DNA from: SFWF01 sp045539925
GTDB taxonomy: Bacteria > Bacillota > Clostridia > Oscillospirales > Acutalibacteraceae
Length of the DNA: 64,000 nucleotides
Direction of reading: 5' to 3'
NCBI GenBank assembly: GCA_045539925.1
Contig: JAZQGH010000160.1
Coordinates: forward strand, 58,484-122,483
The position numbers and the translations under genes were made by a program. Within the stretch, counting starts at the first letter, position 1. Every line of letters begins with the position of its first letter. Shown piece after piece: positions 26,228 to 33,837 of the stretch. The notes below the pieces were generated by a model, which worked only from the letters and a program-made list of their open reading frames with translations, did not search any database and was not told where the DNA came from.

Positions 26228-27410
26228 ATGCCTTATCCTCCAAGCCCTTGAAATAATAAATTATATCATCCTTAGGTCTTATATCGGTGACGGCTCCCGT
26301 GTAGTGACGGAGATTGCGAGGGGTATATGGGCGTTTTAATACTTCTTCAACATTAACGTCAATACCGAGACCGGGCTTATCGGAAATAAGGATATATCCG
26401 TCCTCGAAAACAACCTCTTCGTTTGTGATATTCTTTCTGAAAGAGCTGTCAGTAAGCATAATTTCGTGAATGCAGAAGTTAGGCACGGTTGCGGCAAGCT
26501 GAAGAATTGCTGCATTGGAAATGGGACCCGAGGGGTTATGGTATGACATCATAACATGCTTTGCTTCTGCCATGGCAGCAATCTTTTTACCCTCCATAAG
26601 TCCGCCTGTGTGGAAAACGTCGGGCTGCGCATAGTCGACGGCATTCTTTGAGAATATTTCCTGAAAGGCATACTTGGTATAAGCACGCTCACCTGCGGCA
26701 ATGGGAACCCTTGAATGGGCGCGAACATAGGCGGTGGAGTCTATATTATCGGGAACGCAGGGTTCCTCCATAAACATAGGCTTAAACTGCTCAAGCTCAC
26801 GGGAAATTTCAATAGCGGCGGTAGGACCGAAGCGTCCGTGACACTCTATAAGCAGGTCAACATTTTCGCCAACTGCTTCTCTTACTGCACCCACGATATC
26901 AACGCTTTTGTGAAGCTGTTCACGGCTTATGGTCATGTGGGCAGCCCCGAATGGATCCCACTTAAGCGCCTTTACACCGAGGTCGACGGTACGCTTTGCC
27001 TTTGCGGCAAATTCTTCGGGAGTTCGGGCACCCACAAACCAGGCATTTGCATACATTTTTACCTTGTCGCGCATTTTACCGCCAAGAAGATTATAGGTTG
27101 GGGTGTTGAAATATTTACCCACAATATCCCAAAGAGCAATTTCGATACCGCTGATTGCCGACATCAGTACTGCGCCGCCCTTCCAGTAGATATCGCGGTA
27201 AACCTCAAAGCACATTTTTTCGATCTCAAGGGGGTTTCTGCCCACAACAAGGCGTTTAAGGTCTGCAACCATTCCTTCAAGGGCTTTCTCATTTGTACCA
27301 AGGGAGGCTTCTCCCCAGCCGTAAAGCCCTTCATCGGTTTCAACCTTTATAAATGCCCAATTTGTTCTAAAAGCGTCGAGTGTATAAATTTTAACATCAC
27401 TTATTTTCAT
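26220..27410 (-). CDS. Sugar-acid dehydratase, mandelate racemase/muconate lactonizing family
   Basis: The 396-residue enolase-superfamily protein resembles galactonate-dehydratase-type enzymes. Metal ligands are visible in LIECHGRFGP (Glu with following His), EEPC and GERAYTKY, and the general-acid/base region YHNPSGPISN and FCIHEIML follow. The first ligand is Glu rather than the more usual Asp. It dehydrates an aldonate or related acid to a 2-keto-3-deoxy acid, feeding the aldolase gene that follows. It overlaps the SDR gene by one base (TAATG). The exact sugar acid cannot be read from the sequence. Confidence 0.88.
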   Translation of the reverse strand: MKISDVKIYTLDAFRTNWAFIKVETDEGLYGWGEASLGTNEKALEGMVADLKRLVVGRNPLEIEKMCFEVYRDIYWKGGAVLMSAISGIEIALWDIVGKYFNTPTYNLLGGKMRDKVKMYANAWFVGARTPEEFAAKAKRTVDLGVKALKWDPFGAAHMTISREQLHKSVDIVGAVREAVGENVDLLIECHGRFGPTAAIEISRELEQFKPMFMEEPCVPDNIDSTAYVRAHSRVPIAAGERAYTKYAFQEIFSKNAVDYAQPDVFHTGGLMEGKKIAAMAEAKHVMMSYHNPSGPISNAAILQLAATVPNFCIHEIMLTDSSFRKNITNEEVVFEDGYILISDKPGLGIDVNVEEVLKRPYTPRNLRHYTGAVTDIRPKDDIIYYFKGLEDKAYE

Positions 27411-28174
27411 TATTTTTTCATCTCCTTATAGGGTAAAAGGGCGGTCAGAATTCCCGAATCTATGGGTAGTTCTGAGCCTGTAATGGTTTTTGAGAGGCTG
27501 GTGCCGAGATAGAATGCACCGTTGGCGATATCCTCGCCTGTTGACTCTATCTCTAAGGGCCAGTTTGCACGGCGAGCGGCTTTTTGTTCCTCTGTAAGGT
27601 CGTCCCAACGGTCGGTATGAATAGCGCCTGCAATTATACAGTTTGAGCGTATGCCGTACTGCGCGAGTTCGATAGACATTGCCTTTGAAAGAGAGTTTAT
27701 TCCTCCTTTTGAGGCTGAATAGAGAGCTCTTCCCATAATGCACTGTTTAGAGTGAACCGAGCTTATAAAGACGATAGAACCGCCGTTCTGCTCCTTCATA
27801 ATAAGTGCGGCCTGCTGAGCCGAGAAGAAGCTACCTTTAAGATTGGTGTCGATTACCCTTTGGTATTCTTCCTCACCCACCTCTAAAATGCCTGAGCCCA
27901 ACCCTAAGTCTGCAGCATTTGCTACATAGGTATCAAGACCGCCGAAATCGTTTTTTATGCTTTTAAAGACGGTTTTTATATCTGTAAGGTTTGTCAGCTC
28001 GAGCTTATAACCCTTGGCCTTTACCGAATATTTTTCGCTTATAAATTTTGCTTTATCTTCTGCATCTTTAAGCTTTCGGCTTGATATAGCGACGTTAAAG
28101 CCTTCACTTGCAAACTTTTCGGCAATGGCAAGTCCTGTGTTCTGAGTTCCTGCCGTGATGAAAACAACCGACAT
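27410..28174 (-). CDS. Short-chain dehydrogenase/reductase
   Basis: The 254-residue Rossmann-fold oxidoreductase has a variant glycine motif (TAGTQNTGLAIA), the catalytic Ser in FISSVHS and the YSASKGG Tyr-Lys pair. The ATG at 28174 is chosen because GGGAGG lies eight bases upstream; longer versions would run into AT-rich leader. It is the first gene of the operon SDR, dehydratase, aldolase, DUF6259-B, and so probably oxidises the liberated sugar or interconverts keto and hydroxy acids at the head of the pathway. It is divergent from the third AraC regulator. Confidence 0.88.
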   Translation of the reverse strand: MSVVFITAGTQNTGLAIAEKFASEGFNVAISSRKLKDAEDKAKFISEKYSVKAKGYKLELTNLTDIKTVFKSIKNDFGGLDTYVANAADLGLGSGILEVGEEEYQRVIDTNLKGSFFSAQQAALIMKEQNGGSIVFISSVHSKQCIMGRALYSASKGGINSLSKAMSIELAQYGIRSNCIIAGAIHTDRWDDLTEEQKAARRANWPLEIESTGEDIANGAFYLGTSLSKTITGSELPIDSGILTALLPYKEMKK

Positions 28175-28266
28175 ATACATTCCTCCCTTCACCTTAATTA
28201 TAATATTTTCGGCACTCTGTTGGAATACAAGAAACAAGCAAATATTTATAAATTTCGCTCATTATA

Positions 28267-28296
28267 TTGACAAATATAGCGTTTTAAATATATAAT
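28267..28296 (+). promoter_or_regulatory. Promoter of the third AraC gene
   Basis: A consensus TTGACA at 28267-28272 and TATAAT at 28291-28296 are 18 bases apart. The ribosome binding site AAAGGGGGG follows. Confidence 0.8.
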
Positions 28297-28318
28297 TCAT
28301 TCAAAAGGGGGGCCAATT

Positions 28319-29092
28319 ATGAAAGAGGAAAAGGAGATTGCGGCACGACTGCTGTTTGCTATTGAGTATACACCGAAAAAGGGAAGCTCAGCCATAAAAT
28401 TTCGAACCCAACACTCTTTTTTGCATGTTGTAAAGGGAAAATGTATATATCGCATAGGAAAAGACACTTTATCCGTTGAAACGGGAGAAACGGCATATCT
28501 GCCCAAGGGAGCTTCGTACAGCTATGAATTTGAAGACGAATGCTTTTGCAGACAGGTGGAATTTGATATTGTCGGCAGTTTTTCCGCTCTCGCACACCCC
28601 TATAAGCTCGAATACTCCGATAATCCAGAAACTCTGATAAAAGAGATAATTCGTCTATACGGACGGCATGACAGAGCAAGCGGTTTTTTAGCACTCAGTC
28701 GGCTTTACAGCCTTTGTGCGCTGATTCCCGAGGGTGAAAAAACGGCTCAAAGAGAAAGCCGAATAAACCCCGCTGTCGATTATATAAACGAGCATTTCGC
28801 CGAAAAACTCTGCGTTAAGACTTTGGCGAATCTATGCTTTATGAGCGAGGCTCAGCTTCGAAGACATTTTAAGACTGAACTTAATACGACGCCCATCGAA
28901 TATAAAAACCGACTCAGGATTGAAAAGGCAAAAAGCATTTTGCTTTATGATATTGCCGATATCGGAGAGACGGCACAAAAACTTGGATTTGACAATGTTT
29001 ATGCCTTTAGTGCAATGTTTAAAAAGTATGTAGGAAGGTCACCTACCGATTTTGCGAGGATAAACAAAGCATTTAAACCCGAATCCGACTAA
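28319..29092 (+). CDS. AraC family transcriptional regulator (third)
   Basis: The 257-residue protein has an N-terminal cupin-like sensor (VETGETAYLPKGASYSYEF) and a C-terminal AraC helix-turn-helix pair (CVKTLANLCFMSEAQLRRHF, then NVYAFSAMFKKYVGRSPTDF). It is more distant from the other two regulators than they are from each other and does not share their promoter block. Being divergent from the SDR operon, it is the probable regulator of the sugar-acid route. Confidence 0.92.
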   Translation: MKEEKEIAARLLFAIEYTPKKGSSAIKFRTQHSFLHVVKGKCIYRIGKDTLSVETGETAYLPKGASYSYEFEDECFCRQVEFDIVGSFSALAHPYKLEYSDNPETLIKEIIRLYGRHDRASGFLALSRLYSLCALIPEGEKTAQRESRINPAVDYINEHFAEKLCVKTLANLCFMSEAQLRRHFKTELNTTPIEYKNRLRIEKAKSILLYDIADIGETAQKLGFDNVYAFSAMFKKYVGRSPTDFARINKAFKPESD

Positions 29093-29283
29093 AGCGGTTG
29101 TGATTAAGGATTTTCAATAACTGTTGTAGTGCGAGGGCTTACCATAAATTTTTACAAAGCAAAAAGGAAGTATGCATCACCTTAATGCATACTTCCTAAT
29201 TTTATTTCTATCCGCAACCGCAGTAAATCTGCTTTTTGCTATGTTGTTTTGAAATTTTTCCTGTTTTGAGGCCGATTTGTAAC
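29093..29283. terminator. Convergent intergenic region with terminator at 29165-29197
   Basis: AGGAAGTATGCAT pairs with ATGCATACTTCCT around a seven-base loop, followed by AATTTTATTT on the plus strand, ending AraC transcription. The opposite strand carries AT-rich sequence suited to stop nothing in particular; argS ends at 29284. No other gene is seen. Confidence 0.8.
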
Positions 29284-30969
29284 TTACATAGACTCAGGCG
29301 CGGTAATTTTAAGCATACCGAGAACATTCTTAATTACTGTAACGGTAGCTTTGCAAAGACTGAGACGAGCCTGTAAAAGGCTTTCTTCCTCGCCCTTAAC
29401 ACGACAAGCGTTATAGAACTTATGGAACTTGGTAGCCAGTTCTACCACATAGTGGGTCATCTTTGCGGGGTCGTAAGCCTTGGCGGAAGCTATAACCTCG
29501 TCAGTTAATTCTGATATATGGGAAATAAGCTCACGCTCCTCGGGTTCGGTGAGAAGACTCAGCTCTTCGGCGGTGCAGTCTCTGAGGGTGATGCCTTCTG
29601 CGGCAAGATTTCTCATAATACTGCTGATACGGGCGCAAGCATACTGAACATAGTATACAGGATTCTGATTAGTTTCTTCAACAGCAAGGTCAAGGTCAAA
29701 ATCAAAATGACTGTTAGGCTCACGCAGGTTGAAGAAGAAACGGGCAGCATCAATAGGCACTTCCTCCAGCAGGGTAACAAGGGTTATAGCCTTGCCCGAA
29801 CGCTTTGATGCCTTTATAACCTCTCCGTCTTTTACGAGACGAACCATTTGCATAAGAATAACATCAAGTTTTGTTGCATCTACACCTAGAGCAGTAAGTG
29901 CCGCTTTAAGACGGGGTACATAACCGTGGTGGTCGGCACCAAGCACATCTATAGCCTTATCGAATCCGCGAGTTACCAATTTATTATAGTGATAAGCAAT
30001 ATCGGGCACAACATAGGTAGGAACGCCGTTTGAACGGACAAGAACGAAATCCTCAGAGCCGAAATCTGAGCCTTTAAACCAAAGAGCATCCTCTTGGCAG
30101 TAGGTGTGTCCCGACTCTTTAAGAAGCTCAACAATTTTCATTGCCTCTCCGCCCCTATGAAGGGTGCTTTCCTTAAACCAGGTGTTATACTCAATTCTGT
30201 ATTTAAGCAGATCGTCGTGGAGGCCCTGAATATTTTTAGGCAGCGCAAACTCTACAAGGGCCTTTCTGCGCTCTGCCTCAGGCGCATTCACATATTTATC
30301 ACCGTAAATCTCGGCAAAAGCTTTTGCGTGGGCAATAATATCTGCGCCGTGGTAGGAATCCTCAGGCATTTCGATTCCCTCTTTATAAAGCTGAAGATAG
30401 CGCATATCAAGGGAAAGACCGAATTTATTTATCTGGTTTCCTGCGTCGTTTATATAAAACTCACGTTCTACATAATAACCTGCCGACTCTAAAACCGAAG
30501 CAAGGCAGTCGCCTAGAGCTCCGCCGCGAGCATTACCGATGTGCATAGGTCCTGTGGGGTTTGCAGAAACAAATTCTACAAGCACCTTTTTGCCCTGACC
30601 AAAATCGCTCTTTCCGTAATTTTCCTGCTTATCCAGTACATCCGAAACTATGTCGGCATAGTAGCTGTCTGCAAGGAAGAAGTTGATAAAACCCGGGCCT
30701 GCGATCTCAAAGGATTTAATATAGCTTCCCTCAAGGTCGAAACGCTCGGTAAGTATATCAGCGATTTTGCGCGGCGCGTTTCTGAATGCTTTTGACCAGA
30801 CCATTGCGGCATTTATGGCATAATCACCGTGTTCGCGATTCTGAGGAATTTCGATTTTAAAAGGATTAAGCTCCGCGTCGGGAAGAATACCTTCTGCTAC
30901 TGCCTTTTTTGCAGCAGAATAAACTATATTTTCTATCTGCTCCTTTGCGAGCACTACGATTTTAGACAT
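29284..30969 (-). CDS. argS: Arginyl-tRNA synthetase
   Basis: The 561-residue class I synthetase has the N-terminal additional domain (about 1-110), the HIGH motif as PMHIGNARGG near residue 137, the KMSKS region as VIKASKRSGKAITL near residue 370 and the C-terminal anticodon-binding DALR domain. The second signature departs from KMSK (Ala replaces Met), which is tolerated in ArgRS. It is one base from the DUF1934 gene and appears to be the last gene of a murI-DUF1934-argS operon. Confidence 0.97.
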   Translation of the reverse strand: MSKIVVLAKEQIENIVYSAAKKAVAEGILPDAELNPFKIEIPQNREHGDYAINAAMVWSKAFRNAPRKIADILTERFDLEGSYIKSFEIAGPGFINFFLADSYYADIVSDVLDKQENYGKSDFGQGKKVLVEFVSANPTGPMHIGNARGGALGDCLASVLESAGYYVEREFYINDAGNQINKFGLSLDMRYLQLYKEGIEMPEDSYHGADIIAHAKAFAEIYGDKYVNAPEAERRKALVEFALPKNIQGLHDDLLKYRIEYNTWFKESTLHRGGEAMKIVELLKESGHTYCQEDALWFKGSDFGSEDFVLVRSNGVPTYVVPDIAYHYNKLVTRGFDKAIDVLGADHHGYVPRLKAALTALGVDATKLDVILMQMVRLVKDGEVIKASKRSGKAITLVTLLEEVPIDAARFFFNLREPNSHFDFDLDLAVEETNQNPVYYVQYACARISSIMRNLAAEGITLRDCTAEELSLLTEPEERELISHISELTDEVIASAKAYDPAKMTHYVVELATKFHKFYNACRVKGEEESLLQARLSLCKATVTVIKNVLGMLKITAPESM

Positions 30970-30970
30970 T

Positions 30971-31393
30971 TTATATCTCCTTAACCTTTATCTCCATAAT
31001 ATTTTTACTGAGCAAACCCGAATTCACATCAATAGTATAGCTCATATAGATGCTTCCGCCATCACCGTTCATATCGACCTTAATGGCGTCGCCGTAAATT
31101 CCAATAACGAAATCTCCATGAGGCGTGTTGTAAAGGCAGTTGTGTCGTCTGCCCTTTTCCACCGTCATACGGCTTTCCATTCCGCCTGTACGGGCAAGGG
31201 TCATTTTAGTGCCGTCTTCAATAGTGAGTTCTGTTTTTACTCCCTTTGCGCCTATCATTTCACTTTCGTCGTAGGAAAGTGTATAGACTCCGTCTTTTGC
31301 GGACAGTGTTCCAACCGTTGTAAAGGTTGTAACATCACTGTCCTGCTCGACATACTGCTGTGTGCCCTTAATCTCAATTAGTACTGCCTTCAT
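30971..31393 (-). CDS. DUF1934 family protein
   Basis: The 140-residue protein is a predicted calycin-like beta-barrel of the DUF1934 (YwiB) family. TLSYDESEMIGAKGVKTELTI and ARTGGMESRMTVEKGRRHNC are the conserved segments. The gene lies immediately upstream of argS, a synteny seen across Firmicutes. Function unknown. The ATG overlaps the murI 3' end by about 20 bases. Confidence 0.85.
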   Translation of the reverse strand: MKAVLIEIKGTQQYVEQDSDVTTFTTVGTLSAKDGVYTLSYDESEMIGAKGVKTELTIEDGTKMTLARTGGMESRMTVEKGRRHNCLYNTPHGDFVIGIYGDAIKVDMNGDGGSIYMSYTIDVNSGLLSKNIMEIKVKEI

Positions 31394-32207
31394 ATTTACT
31401 GATATCCACCAAGTTTACATTATCATTGTTTATTTCGTCACCTAAAAGGGTTTTGGATATTTTAGAAAAGCCTGCCGTAAGGTCACTTACATAAAATTCG
31501 CGTGTAGCAGGCTCTTCCGATTCGTTTAGCATACCCATTGCACCCAGCTGTTCTTTAACCGCGCGTGCTGTGGAATAGCCCATATTTATAAGCTTAACGC
31601 CCTCTCCTACAACCTTTTGAATAGCGTCTATAAGCACAGGATAATGGGTGCAGCCCAGAATAAGTGTATCTACTCCTGCATTTATTATAGGTTCTAAGTA
31701 TCTTTTTACGGTTCCAAGCACTACTTCATCATCTGCACAGACCCATCCCTCTTCAACAAGGGGGACAAAAAGCGGACAGCCTACGGTTATTACCTGCGCG
31801 TCTGGAAGATAAGCTTTTATAAGCAGCTCGTGAGCACCGTTAGAAACCGTAGCAGCAGTGCCTATTACACCGATTTTATTGTTTTTTGTGCAGTTTACCG
31901 CATCCTTTACCGAGTTTTCCACAACACCCATAAAGGGTACGGGAAGCTCGTTTGCGGTTGAGTATGCAACAGCACTGACCGTACCGCATGCCGCAACAAT
32001 ATATTTTACATTTTTAGAAAGGAGGAATTTTTCATCCTGGCGGGCATAGCTGATAATCGTTTCGTTACTGCGGCTACCGTAGGGTACGCGACCCGTATCG
32101 CCGAAATAAACAATATTTTCGTTTGGCAAAACCTTTTCAAGCTCACGAAGAACTGTAAGTCCGCCAAGACCCGAATCAAAAACACCAATAGGTCTGTTAT
32201 CTGCCAT
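31374..32207 (-). CDS. murI: Glutamate racemase
   Basis: The 277-residue enzyme makes D-glutamate for peptidoglycan. GVFDSGLGGLTVLREL opens the protein, the first catalytic cysteine is in VAACGTVSA near residue 73, and the second in LGCTHYPVL near residue 185. The start follows GGAGGGG. It is the first gene of the operon with the DUF1934 gene and argS, driven by the promoter just upstream. Confidence 0.96.
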   Translation of the reverse strand: MADNRPIGVFDSGLGGLTVLRELEKVLPNENIVYFGDTGRVPYGSRSNETIISYARQDEKFLLSKNVKYIVAACGTVSAVAYSTANELPVPFMGVVENSVKDAVNCTKNNKIGVIGTAATVSNGAHELLIKAYLPDAQVITVGCPLFVPLVEEGWVCADDEVVLGTVKRYLEPIINAGVDTLILGCTHYPVLIDAIQKVVGEGVKLINMGYSTARAVKEQLGAMGMLNESEEPATREFYVSDLTAGFSKISKTLLGDEINNDNVNLVDISKYEGSTN

Positions 32208-32262
32208 TTCAACCCCTCCTTTAATCTTTATTTCTATACCATTTTACACAAATGTTCATATT

Positions 32263-32291
32263 ATATTACCATATTCAGCCTTAAACTTCAA
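32263..32291 (-). promoter_or_regulatory. murI operon promoter
   Basis: On the minus strand TTGAAG (32286-32291) and TAATAT (32263-32268) are 17 bases apart, about 40 bases upstream of the murI ribosome binding site. Confidence 0.6.
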
Positions 32292-32385
32292 GATTTGATT
32301 TGTATTTTTACTGTTATATTAAAAAACACTGTGTTATTTACTCGAAGACTCTTGTCCGAAAGTCTCAGTTCTACATATCGATAAA

Positions 32386-32425
32386 ATAAAAAAGGAACCA
32401 ACCTTGCGGTTGATTCCTTTTTTAT
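32386..32425 (-). terminator. Terminator downstream of the tRNA 3' end
   Basis: AAAAAAGGAA, one mismatch, then CAACC pair with GGTTG and TTCCTTTTTT around TTGC. It lies one base beyond the CCA end and is the original terminator of the host tRNA transcript. Confidence 0.85.
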
Positions 32426-32426
32426 T

Positions 32427-32472
32427 TGGTCCGAGTGTCGAGATTCGAACTCGAGGCCTCTTGAACCCCATT
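32427..32472 (-). tRNA. 3' fragment of a tRNA (probably tRNA-Pro): left prophage attachment site
   Basis: On the minus strand the end reads TGGGGTTCAAGAGGCC, a T-arm (TCGAG, TTCGAAT, CTCGA), CACTCGG, discriminator A and CCA. There is no 5' half: the acceptor partner CCGAGTG, D-arm and anticodon stem are missing to the right, where the integrase gene ends instead. The inferred C1-G72 pair and a TGGGG anticodon-loop remainder point to tRNA-Pro, with modest certainty. This is the classic left-over host 3' end after integration into a tRNA gene. Confidence 0.8.
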
Positions 32473-32483
32473 CCTTAAGGAAT
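32470..32483. repeat. Perfect 14-bp palindrome at the attachment site
   Basis: ATTCCTTAAGGAAT directly abuts the tRNA fragment. It may be an integrase core or arm site, or the point where tRNA identity ends. Confidence 0.5.
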
Positions 32484-32534
32484 AGGCTTAAATAGACGAA
32501 ATAGAAGCGGTTCAGGTGTAATGAGGGTGTAAAA

Positions 32535-33680
32535 TTAAATTCTGTTAGTGATATTTCTCAGCGAATCCAAATCGGTATGAGTATAGTGGGCGGTCATTTC
32601 AAAACTGCTATGTCCGATTAGTTTCTGCTTATCTGTTGTCGGCGCATCCACATCCTTCATCAGAGTGGCAAAGGTGTGACGGCAGCAATGCGGTGTATAC
32701 AGGTGAGTGCCGTCCTCCAGGACCGTATCTATGCCAAGTTCTATAAGTGCCGGATAAAAAATATCATTTCTAAATTTCTTCTCAGAAGGTCTTTTGCCGT
32801 CATCAAAGAAAAGATACTCACCCTTTCCATACTTTTTAAAGAACGGTTTTATCCGAGGAGATATCGTTATAATACGATTCTTACCCGCCTTGGTTTTAGA
32901 GCCTGCGGTAAAGTACTCCTCTTCCCTATTGTAGTTTGCAGTAAGGGCGTTAAGCATTTCACCAAGACGCATACCTGTATAGCACAACAATAAGACATAC
33001 CGTATTTTAGGATTGTGTTCTACCTTTTTCCACATTAAGGCGATTTGTTCTTTTGAGAATGCTACCTTTTCTGTTGCTTCCTCTTTTGGTATATAGATAT
33101 ACTCAGCATAGTTTTTTTCAACAATATCAAGCTGCATCGCATATCGAGAAAGGCAGGTTCCCAAAGCTTTCATATTCTCTTTAGTGCGTCTGCCTTTAGG
33201 ACACGAATCTATGCATTTTTGCATATGCTCTGTGCGTATCTTATTAAACTCTACATAATATAGCGAGGAAAAATATTTGTAAGCCGCTTTATAGTTCCCT
33301 AAGGTTGATTCCACAACCTTTTCAGAATGAATATCAAACCATTTCTTATATAAGTCTTTAAATTTGATGTCAGGGTTTTGACCCGGAACCTGTTGCTTCA
33401 ACTGAGGAATATATTCTAAAGCCTCTTTTTTAGAAGCAAAACCCGATTTGGTAGCCTTTCTTCGTAAAAGCTTTATAGTACCATCCGGCATCTCTTTTTC
33501 ATCGAAGCCGAGGGTAACCTCTGCCTTCCAAGTATTGTTAGGCATTTTATAAACGGTTCCCTCGCCGTTTCCTCTAACCTTACTTTTTTTCTTAGTTCGC
33601 GCAATATCCTGTTTCGCTCCGCAATAATTACAGTAGCAAGAGCCCTCCTGGATATCCTTCTTACACTTTCTGCAAAGCAT
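32535..33680 (-). CDS. int: Site-specific tyrosine integrase with N-terminal zinc ribbon
   Basis: The 381-residue tyrosine recombinase catalyses phage integration and excision. It starts with a zinc ribbon (CRKCKKDIQEGSCYCNYCG), followed by an arm-binding AP2-like domain, a SAM-like core-binding domain and the catalytic domain with TGMRLGEM (Arg), PHCCRHTFAT (His-x-x-Arg) and GHSSFEMTAHYTH (His and nucleophilic Tyr). The ATG at 33680 is preceded by AAAGGA; upstream in-frame codons run through a structured non-coding region and are not used. It faces the tRNA fragment, as expected for an integrase next to att. Confidence 0.95.
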   Translation of the reverse strand: MLCRKCKKDIQEGSCYCNYCGAKQDIARTKKKSKVRGNGEGTVYKMPNNTWKAEVTLGFDEKEMPDGTIKLLRRKATKSGFASKKEALEYIPQLKQQVPGQNPDIKFKDLYKKWFDIHSEKVVESTLGNYKAAYKYFSSLYYVEFNKIRTEHMQKCIDSCPKGRRTKENMKALGTCLSRYAMQLDIVEKNYAEYIYIPKEEATEKVAFSKEQIALMWKKVEHNPKIRYVLLLCYTGMRLGEMLNALTANYNREEEYFTAGSKTKAGKNRIITISPRIKPFFKKYGKGEYLFFDDGKRPSEKKFRNDIFYPALIELGIDTVLEDGTHLYTPHCCRHTFATLMKDVDAPTTDKQKLIGHSSFEMTAHYTHTDLDSLRNITNRI

Positions 33681-33714
33681 AAAAATACCGTCCTTTCTTT
33701 TATGCAAGAAAAAC

Positions 33715-33830
33715 TTGCAAAGCTCGGACGGGTATGGTAAAATATGACTGCAAGTGGGTCGAAACATTTGCAGTCGGCTCCGTCCGACGTCGCTCCATCC
33801 TGTTCCCGCAGGGTGGGGCGTTTTTTATAT
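33715..33830 (+). ncRNA. Candidate small structured RNA upstream of the integrase
   Basis: A promoter-like pair TTGCAA (33715-33720) and TAAAAT (33738-33743), 17 bases apart, points right. It is followed by an 11-bp stem (GACTGCAAGTG, 33746-33756, with its complement ending 33775), a smaller GTCGG/CCGAC hairpin, and a GC-rich hairpin (CGCTCCATCCTG with CAGGGTGGGGCG) plus TTTTTT. No ORF lies on this strand and no upstream plus-strand gene needs a terminator, so a short RNA of about 80 bases antisense to the integrase leader is the simplest reading. The first stem begins close to the predicted start site, so it could instead be a DNA operator. Confidence 0.5.
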
Positions 33831-33837
33831 TATTTTA

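Noticed and set aside
32340..32385. Possible second tRNA or RNA gene left of the tRNA fragment
   Set aside because: No cloverleaf or known RNA pattern could be drawn; only imperfect short repeats are present.
33681..33767. 29-residue N-terminal extension of the integrase
   Set aside because: The codons overlap a structured promoter region and lack a ribosome binding site; ATG 33680 begins exactly at the zinc ribbon.
33746..33775. Hammerhead-like ribozyme suggested by a CGAAAC loop
   Set aside because: The required CTGATGA core is absent and the stems do not form the three-way junction.
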